Source: CAYRVX01 sp964642165 (GTDB lineage: Bacteria > Planctomycetota > Phycisphaerae > SM23-33). From it: a DNA stretch of 19,791 bases. Made by a program: the position numbers and the translations under genes. Under the pieces are notes generated by a model. It saw nothing but the letters and a program-made list of their open reading frames with translations, ran no database searches and was not told the origin of the DNA. The stretch spans positions 1 through 19,791 of the forward strand of contig CAZXOC010000124.1 in the NCBI GenBank assembly GCA_964642165.1, written 5' to 3'. Below, piece after piece: positions 15,511 to 19,791 of the stretch. The first letter of the stretch is position 1. Every line of letters starts with the position of its first letter.

Positions 15511-15888
15511 CTAGGCCTGCCAGAGCCCGTGCAGGTTGCAGTACTCCCGCGCCGAAAGGTCCTCGCCGACGACGGGGAACACCGCCTCCGGCGCGTCGCC
15601 CGGGTGGAGGAACTGCCGGTAGCTCCTGCCGTCCGCGATCAGCTCGATCCACTGGATCCAGTGCTTCTCCAGCATCGGGTGGGCCTCGTTCTGCCCCACC
15701 CGGACCTTCACGCCCTCGTCCGTCCTCTCGATGTACGGCACGTGCTTCTCGGTGGTGGCGTCCTCCGTCTTGGGCTCCATCAACTGCATGGGCTCGCCGC
15801 AGCAGACCAGCTCGCCCGCGCCGCCGTCGAGCACCTCGGCGACGATGCCGCACACCTCGCACTTGTAGATCTGTTTCCTTTCCGTCAT
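15511..15888 (-). CDS. dfx: Desulfoferrodoxin (two-iron superoxide reductase)
   Basis: A 125-residue cytoplasmic enzyme that reduces superoxide to hydrogen peroxide without making O2, typical of anaerobes. The N-terminal desulforedoxin centre has C10, C13, C29 and C30. The catalytic Fe(His)4Cys centre has H49, H70, H76, C117 and H120, with E48 at the usual sixth-position glutamate. The length is standard for class I enzymes. The start ATG 15888 has AAGGAAGGAA directly upstream. Electrons normally come from rubredoxin, encoded later on this strand, and the product peroxide can be removed by the adjacent thiol peroxidase. Confidence 0.97.
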   Translation of the reverse strand: MTERKQIYKCEVCGIVAEVLDGGAGELVCCGEPMQLMEPKTEDATTEKHVPYIERTDEGVKVRVGQNEAHPMLEKHWIQWIELIADGRSYRQFLHPGDAPEAVFPVVGEDLSAREYCNLHGLWQA

Positions 15889-15943
15889 GGTTCCTTCCTT
15901 TCCCTTCGGAGACTGGAGTTGAGCGTGGCCAACGGCGACCCGG

Positions 15944-15968
15944 CCGACCGCTGTCCTCGGGCGGTCGG
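15944..15968 (-). terminator. Stem-loop between tpx and dfx
   Basis: CCGACCGC (15944-15951) pairs perfectly with GCGGTCGG (15961-15968) around a 9-base loop. It starts 25 bases after the tpx stop and 55 bases before the dfx start. It may end the tpx transcript or act in the dfx leader. Confidence 0.45.
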
Positions 15969-15993
15969 TTCCCGCCGTATCGTTACCGGCCGC

Positions 15994-16515
15994 TTACCGC
16001 GTTGTCAATTCCCGCGCAGCCGCCAGGACGGCGTCGTAGTCCGGCTCGTCGGTCATCTCCGGGACGATCTGCTCGTAGGCCACCTTGCCGTCGGGGTCGA
16101 GGACGAACACGGCCCGCGCCAGGAGGCGAAGCTCCTTGATCCGCACGCCGAAGGCGTCGCCGACGGCGGCGTCGCGGTGGTCGGAGAGGGTCTGGACGTT
16201 GTCCACCCCGGCCGCGCCGCACCAGCGAGCCTGGGCGAACGGAAGGTCCATGCTCACGACGAGCACGCCGACGCCGTCGCCGAGCCGGCCGGCCTCCTCG
16301 TTGAAACGCCGCGCCTCCGTGTCGCACACCGGCGTGTCCAGCGAGGGCACGGTCGCCACCACACAGACCTTGCCCCGGAACGACGAGAGGGCCACCTCCG
16401 ACAGATCGTTGGCCAGGGCCGTGCAGTCCGGCGCCTCGGCGCCGACGTCGAGGCCCTCGCCCAGCAGCGTGAGCGGCCCGCCCAGAAACGTCACGATGCC
16501 CGTCCGTTCGTTCAT
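15994..16515 (-). CDS. tpx: Thiol peroxidase (Tpx, atypical 2-Cys peroxiredoxin)
   Basis: A 173-residue thioredoxin-fold peroxidase that reduces hydrogen peroxide and alkyl hydroperoxides, regenerated by thioredoxin. The active site reads PSLDTPVCDTEARRFNEEA, with peroxidatic C64 and T61. The resolving cysteine is C99 in LPFAQARWCGAAGV, the Tpx-type position. The length matches the family. ATG 16515 has AAGGGAAG about 6 bases upstream; the frame is open further upstream but without family similarity. It is the most upstream recognisable stress gene of the - strand series, 105 bases from dfx with a stem-loop between, and it could be separately regulated. Confidence 0.96.
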   Translation of the reverse strand: MNERTGIVTFLGGPLTLLGEGLDVGAEAPDCTALANDLSEVALSSFRGKVCVVATVPSLDTPVCDTEARRFNEEAGRLGDGVGVLVVSMDLPFAQARWCGAAGVDNVQTLSDHRDAAVGDAFGVRIKELRLLARAVFVLDPDGKVAYEQIVPEMTDEPDYDAVLAAARELTTR

Positions 16516-16659
16516 GTGTCTTCCCTTCCGCGGTCCTGTGTTTCTTGCGGTCGTCGCGCCGTGCGCGGTGACACGCGCCCGCTGACGGAAGCGCCCCGCC
16601 GGCGCGGTCGTGCCCGGCACGCATCGGCCGGACCGACCAGGCCCCGGGGCTGTCCCCAC

Positions 16660-16691
16660 ATTCTAGGCACCTCGGGACGGGGCGACCGCAA
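16660..16691 (-). promoter_or_regulatory. Weak promoter candidate upstream of tpx
   Basis: On the - strand TAGAAT (16665-16660) matches five of six -10 bases. The best -35, TTGCGG (16691-16686), is 20 bases away, longer than normal. It would give a leader of about 140 bases. It lies in the 212-bp gap between tpx and the upstream unknown gene. Confidence 0.22.
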
Positions 16692-16727
16692 CTTGGCCCC
16701 CCTTGCCCCGACGCGCCTGCCGACGGC

Positions 16728-17420
16728 TCACTCGGCTGCGAAGAGGCGCTCGAGGACGTCGGTCGCGGTGAGGCGGTCGATCTCGTCCTGGATCTCCCGC
16801 TCGATCTGGCGGTAGTCGCGGACGCGGGGCGGGCCGGCCAGGTCCGACGACTCCCCGGGAGCCAGCTTCGTCAGGGCCAACGCCGCGTTGCCGGTGGTCG
16901 TCACGACCCACCGCCCCTCGCTGAGGTCCTTCCGGAAGACGCTGAGCCCCTGGAGGTCCGCGTCCTTCGCCCAGGGCAGGTCGCTGAGGCCGGGATCGAC
17001 GGTCACCACGCGGGCGTCGGCCCGCCCGCCGCTGTCCGGGTCGGTGAGCGTGTAGACGCGGCGGATCCACAGGCGCCCGTCGCGCGCGATGTACTCGACG
17101 TGGATCTCGCTGCGGGGATCCAGGCCGGTCGGGATGTCCTTGAGGACGCCCTCGGCCGTGCGGACCACGACGCGGAGCTCCCCGTCCCGCAGCACGAGCT
17201 CGGTGACGGCGGTCTTCTTCACCACCTGGTTGTACAGGCCGCGAAGCTCCCGGTAGTCCTCGGTGACGGCCCGCAGGCGCTCGCGGTAGATCGAGGCGAC
17301 GATGTTCCCCTTCGAGTGGGTGTACAACGCCGCGCCGCCGAGGCCCACCAGGGTAAGCAGCCCCACGATGCGCAGCAGCCGCCCCATCGCGCCGAACGCT
17401 CGGGTGATCCCGGTCGCCAT
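16728..17420 (-). CDS. Unknown membrane-anchored protein
   Basis: A 230-residue protein I cannot assign. One membrane helix at about residues 14-34 (LLRIVGLLTLVGLGGAALY) is preceded by a short basic segment, so the bulk (about 40-230) should face outside the cytoplasm. That part has a helical stretch (RERLRAVTEDYRELRGLYNQ) likely to form a coiled coil. Beta-rich segments follow (TELVLRDGELRVVVRT; IHVEYIARDGRLWIRRVYTL), and it ends in charged helix (RQIEREIQDEIDRL). There are no cysteines or metal motifs. ATG 17420 has GGAGTGGAAG upstream; an internal Met at residue 12 is possible. Gaps of 168 and 212 bases separate it from its neighbours, so it may not share the tpx transcript. Confidence 0.78.
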   Translation of the reverse strand: MATGITRAFGAMGRLLRIVGLLTLVGLGGAALYTHSKGNIVASIYRERLRAVTEDYRELRGLYNQVVKKTAVTELVLRDGELRVVVRTAEGVLKDIPTGLDPRSEIHVEYIARDGRLWIRRVYTLTDPDSGGRADARVVTVDPGLSDLPWAKDADLQGLSVFRKDLSEGRWVVTTTGNAALALTKLAPGESSDLAGPPRVRDYRQIEREIQDEIDRLTATDVLERLFAAE

Positions 17421-17536
17421 CTTCCACTCCGATCCTGATCGCGGGTTCCCAGGGACCCGGGGCCGTCCGCGGGCGCCGGCGGAAAGCCCCCCGAGCGCGG
17501 CGCCCCGCCCGGAACGAGAGACGAAGCCAACTCCCG

Positions 17537-17564
17537 ATTATACCGCCGGGCCGGCGGGAAGGAA
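17537..17564 (-). promoter_or_regulatory. TATAAT box with an inverted repeat in the spacer position
   Basis: On the - strand a perfect -10 hexamer TATAAT is at 17542-17537. Directly upstream is CCGCCGGgCCGGCGG (17543-17557), a perfect 7-bp inverted repeat with one central base, placed where the promoter spacer would be. The -35 (TTCCTT at 17564-17559) is poor. This may be the promoter of the unknown membrane protein with a repressor or activator site inside it. Alternatively, the repeat could be a terminator stem for the upstream gene. Confidence 0.4.
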
Positions 17565-17588
17565 GCCTCCCTGCCCACCGAGGGCCGC

Positions 17589-18062
17589 TCAGATCTTGGG
17601 GTTGACGTATCCCCGCTTGCCCAGGCGGTTGTGGATCAGCCGGTAGATCGTCTTCGACTCGTGGATCAGGTCGATCGTGACCGGGCAGACCGGCGGGCGC
17701 GGGATCGGCTTCTTCACCAGCTTGTCGCGCCAGTAGTGCACCAGGACCGTGCAGGCACCGTCCAGCTCGCTCCGCTGGAGGGTCCCGCGCTCGGTGCCCT
17801 CGAGCTTCACCTTCACCTTCAGGTAGACGTGCGTCGCCGTGGGCTTGGCCTCGATCTCGGTGGCGAGGATGCGCCCCTTGACGAGCGCCACGGGCTCCCG
17901 CGCGCGGAAGCGGCCCTGGATGCAGGCCAGCTCCATCTCGGTGATGTCCGCCGGGCGGCTCCAGCGGGGCGGGAGGTACTTGAACTTCAGGCCGCCCGCG
18001 CCGGCCCCGACAGCCAATCCGACCCCCAACGCCAGCAGAACCAGCAACACGATCCGTCTCAT
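17589..18062 (-). CDS. Unknown exported protein
   Basis: A 157-residue protein I do not recognise. Residues 1-23 form a clear signal peptide: MRR, then a Leu/Val-rich core and a small-residue end (GAGAGG). There is no lipobox cysteine, so it is probably released or periplasmic. The mature part has mixed beta/helix, with PTATHVYLKVKVKLEGTERG and VLVHYWRDKLVKKPIPRPP, and two or three cysteines (ELACIQG, DGACTVL, PPVCPV). ATG 18062 is fixed by AAGGAGG 5 bases upstream, an excellent ribosome-binding site. It is the first gene of the - strand series, facing the permease across a 328-bp spacer. Confidence 0.8.
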   Translation of the reverse strand: MRRIVLLVLLALGVGLAVGAGAGGLKFKYLPPRWSRPADITEMELACIQGRFRAREPVALVKGRILATEIEAKPTATHVYLKVKVKLEGTERGTLQRSELDGACTVLVHYWRDKLVKKPIPRPPVCPVTIDLIHESKTIYRLIHNRLGKRGYVNPKI

Positions 18063-18212
18063 GACAGCCTCCTTCCGGAATGTCTCTGGCGGCTTCTTCG
18101 ACAGGGCAGTCCGTGCCGCTGGAGCGCCGCTCCCCCGCGGTCGCACCACACGGCTCCGGAGGCGTGCAAGACCTCGGCCCGCCCTGCCGCCTCTATACTA
18201 AACACGCGACCG

Positions 18213-18247
18213 GCCGGAACGTTAGCAGAAAGGTGCGCCGGAACGTT
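18213..18247. repeat. Two 11-bp direct repeats, GCCGGAACGTT
   Basis: Identical copies lie at 18213-18223 and 18237-18247, 24 bp apart start to start. Each contains the palindrome AACGTT, extended to GAACGTTC in the second copy. Position in a divergent promoter region suggests binding sites for a regulator of the permease or the exported protein. No such regulator is encoded alongside. Confidence 0.5.
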
Positions 18248-18332
18248 CACACGGCCGCGGAAACCGGCGCCGGCGAGCGTCGGAGCTTCCGCCCGGGCGC
18301 GGCGCTCGCATGCGCCGCGGGGCGGACCGATC

Positions 18333-18361
18333 TTCACGCAGGACGTCGGCGGCGCTAGAAT
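18333..18361 (+). promoter_or_regulatory. Probable sigma70-type promoter of the permease gene
   Basis: TTCACG (18333-18338, 4 of 6 matches) and TAGAAT (18356-18361, 5 of 6 matches) are separated by exactly 17 bases. Transcription would start near 18368, giving a leader of about 23 bases before ATG 18391. Confidence 0.45.
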
Positions 18362-18390
18362 GACGTGCGCTGCGCGACGAAGGGTCCGCC

Positions 18391-19671
18391 ATGCTGGAAA
18401 GGCTGCTCGACATCCCGGCGGAGTTCTGGGCCGTCCTGGGCGAGATGGCCCCCTACCTGCTGTTCGGCTTCCTCGCGGCGGGCGCGCTGTCGGTGCTGGT
18501 CTCGCCCGAGACGGTGGAGCGCCACCTCGGGGGGCGCGGGCTCTGGCCGGTCGTGAAGGCCGCCCTGTTCGGCATCCCCCTGCCGCTGTGCAGTTGCGGG
18601 GTGATCCCCGTGGGCGCGTCGCTGCGTCGCCACGGCGCCGGCCGCGGGGCGACCGTGGCGTTCCTGATCGCCACCCCGCAGGACGGCGTGGACAGCGTCT
18701 TCGTGACGTTCAGCCTGCTGGGCGGCGTGTTCGCCGTCTTCCGCACGGCGGCGGCGCTGGTCAGCGGCGTGGTGGGCGGGGCGATCGCCTCGGCCGTCGA
18801 GCCCGACGCCGCCGCGGGGGCGACCCACCCCGAGAGCTGTCAGGAGGCCTGCTGCGCGCCCGGCGGGGGCGGGCGGCTCCGGCGGGCGTTGGCCTACGGC
18901 CTCGGCGCGCTGCCGCGGGACATCGGCAGGGCGCTGCTGGTGGGCCTGGCGGCGGCGGCCCTGATCACGGCGCTGGTGCCGGAGGACTTCTTCGCCGGCG
19001 TGCTGGGCGGCGGGGTGTCGGCGATGCTGCTGATGATGATGCTGGGCATCCCGGTGTACGTCTGCGCGACGGCGTCCGTGCCGGTCGCCGCGGCGCTGAT
19101 CGCCAAGGGCGTCTCCCCGGGCGCGGCGCTGGTGTTCCTGATGACCGGCCCGGCGACCAACGCCGCGGCGGTCGCCACCATCTGGAAGGTCATGGGCCGG
19201 CGGACGGCCCTGGTGTACCTCGGCGCGGTGGCGGCGACGGCCCTGGCGTCGGGACTGACGCTGGACGCCCTCTTCCGCGCCACGGGCACCTCCGCCGCCC
19301 CGGCCATGGCGTGGATGCTGCCCGGACCCGTCAAGTCCGCCTGCGCGGTGGCGCTGCTGGGCGTGCTGGCCGTCGGCATCGGCCGTTCCCTGTGGGGCGG
19401 CAGGGCCCATGCCCACGACCATGGCGACCATCCCGCCGGGGGGCCCGGGCTCGACGGCGAGCCGGCGGTCGAGCTTCGGATCATCGGCATGACGTGCGAG
19501 CACTGCCGACAGGCCGTCCAGCGGGCCCTGTCCGAGTGCCCCGGCGCCGAGACGGTCGAGGTGGACCTGCGCGCCGGCCGGGCCCTTGTGACCGGGCCGA
19601 CCGACCCCGCCGCGCTGCGCCAGGCCGTCGGAAGCCTCGGATACGGCGTCGGCGAGCCCCCGCAACGTTAA
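18391..19671 (+). CDS. SO_0444-family Cu/Zn efflux permease with C-terminal HMA domain
   Basis: A 426-residue membrane protein. Eight or so hydrophobic segments contain the permease hallmarks GIPLPLCSCGVIPVG (61-75, with C67 and C69), ATPQDGVDS (94-102), VYVCATASVP (222-231) and MTGPATN (251-257). These match the SO_0444-type subgroup of DUF318/YraQ-like permeases, linked to copper and zinc efflux. A cytoplasmic-looking loop carries PESCQEACC (147-155). After the last helix a His-rich linker (HAHDHGDH, 340-347) leads to a heavy-metal-associated domain with GMTCEHC (366-372), which probably captures and delivers the metal. ATG 18391 is preceded by GAAGGG. It has no adjacent ArsR/MerR regulator. 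Which metal is moved cannot be read from sequence. Confidence 0.9.
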   Translation: MLERLLDIPAEFWAVLGEMAPYLLFGFLAAGALSVLVSPETVERHLGGRGLWPVVKAALFGIPLPLCSCGVIPVGASLRRHGAGRGATVAFLIATPQDGVDSVFVTFSLLGGVFAVFRTAAALVSGVVGGAIASAVEPDAAAGATHPESCQEACCAPGGGGRLRRALAYGLGALPRDIGRALLVGLAAAALITALVPEDFFAGVLGGGVSAMLLMMMLGIPVYVCATASVPVAAALIAKGVSPGAALVFLMTGPATNAAAVATIWKVMGRRTALVYLGAVAATALASGLTLDALFRATGTSAAPAMAWMLPGPVKSACAVALLGVLAVGIGRSLWGGRAHAHDHGDHPAGGPGLDGEPAVELRIIGMTCEHCRQAVQRALSECPGAETVEVDLRAGRALVTGPTDPAALRQAVGSLGYGVGEPPQR

Positions 19672-19791
19672 CACCACAGCGCCACTTGGCTGAGCAAGTT
19701 GAGTAGTAGGCCGGCCTGGTTCAGATCAAGGGTACACTTTCCCGCTTGGCCTCCGAGCAGCGCCTCGCCTACCACAAGGCCCGCCTGGACC
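19672..19791. other. Unassigned right edge
   Basis: A small inverted repeat ACTTG/CAAGT (19684-19699) follows the permease stop by 12 bases and might be a weak terminator. After TAG at 19707-19709 a + strand frame stays open to the window end and reads LASEQRLAYHKARLD near the edge. It has no ATG or GTG start, so I do not call a gene. It could be the beginning of one that continues beyond the window or starts with TTG. Confidence 0.3.

Larger units (their letters stand above)
18063..18390. other. Divergent intergenic spacer
   Basis: No gene. It separates the - strand exported protein from the + strand permease and should hold both promoters. Visible elements are the 11-bp direct repeats at 18213-18247, a TATACT/TAGTAT sequence at 18194-18200 that could serve either strand, and a plausible permease promoter at 18333-18361. 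The bases nearest the - strand gene include its ribosome-binding site at 18068-18074. Confidence 0.6.

Noticed and set aside
17631..19706. A long + strand open frame across the exported protein gene and the permease
   Set aside because: Low-complexity Arg/Gly-rich translation. The real genes are in other frames with good starts and recognisable motifs.
1..19791. tRNA, rRNA, CRISPR arrays or insertion sequences
   Set aside because: Reading both strands, I found no tRNA-like cloverleaf, no regular repeat-spacer array and no transposase with terminal repeats. The right edge (19672-19791) is too short to judge.

Overview
The window is a very GC-rich bacterial chromosome segment. It most resembles an anaerobic or microaerophilic member of the Planctomycetota (Phycisphaerae-like) or a close PVC relative. 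That call rests on a BlaI/M56 pair with a very large multi-domain sensor tail, a reductive oxygen-defence gene set (superoxide reductase, flavodiiron protein, rubredoxin) and an Na+-NQR-type complex. The taxonomy is inference; there is no rRNA or other marker. A run of 100 N (4992-5091) shows this is a draft scaffold.

Left part (1-6573, + strand). A leader with two matched operator-like dyads precedes a BlaI/MecI-family repressor gene, which overlaps a gene for an M56 (BlaR1-type) membrane metallopeptidase. The M56 protein continues into a large extracytoplasmic region: carboxypeptidase-regulatory-like beta domains, HEAT-like repeats and an undescribed repeated domain. Across the sequence gap lies a leucine-rich-repeat tail. 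The pre-gap and post-gap halves share a recognisable repeat, so I infer one broken gene.

Convergent junction (6574-6922). There is no gene here, but there are three consecutive stem-loops and a fourth on the stop codon of the opposing gene.

Central and right part (18062 down to 6923, all - strand). In transcription order: an unknown exported protein, an unknown membrane-anchored protein, thiol peroxidase (tpx), desulfoferrodoxin (dfx), ferritin, a rubrerythrin-like protein, flavodiiron protein (fprA), nqrB, nqrC, nqrD, nqrE, nqrF, an unknown protein coupled to nqrF, rubredoxin, and a TIGR02757-family protein. The five nqr genes are tightly packed with start/stop overlaps, but no nqrA (nor rnfB/rnfC) is present. 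The group reads as a reductive O2/ROS-detoxification island wired to NADH. Peroxide goes to Tpx, superoxide to Dfx, O2 to FprA, and iron to the ferritins. Rubredoxin is the likely electron shuttle, and NQR links NADH to the membrane. GC-rich stem-loops lie in five of the intercistronic gaps.

Right end (18063-19791). A 328-bp divergent spacer with an 11-bp direct repeat and a reasonable promoter leads into a + strand SO_0444-type Cu/Zn permease fused to a C-terminal heavy-metal-associated domain. The last 120 bases hold nothing I can identify.
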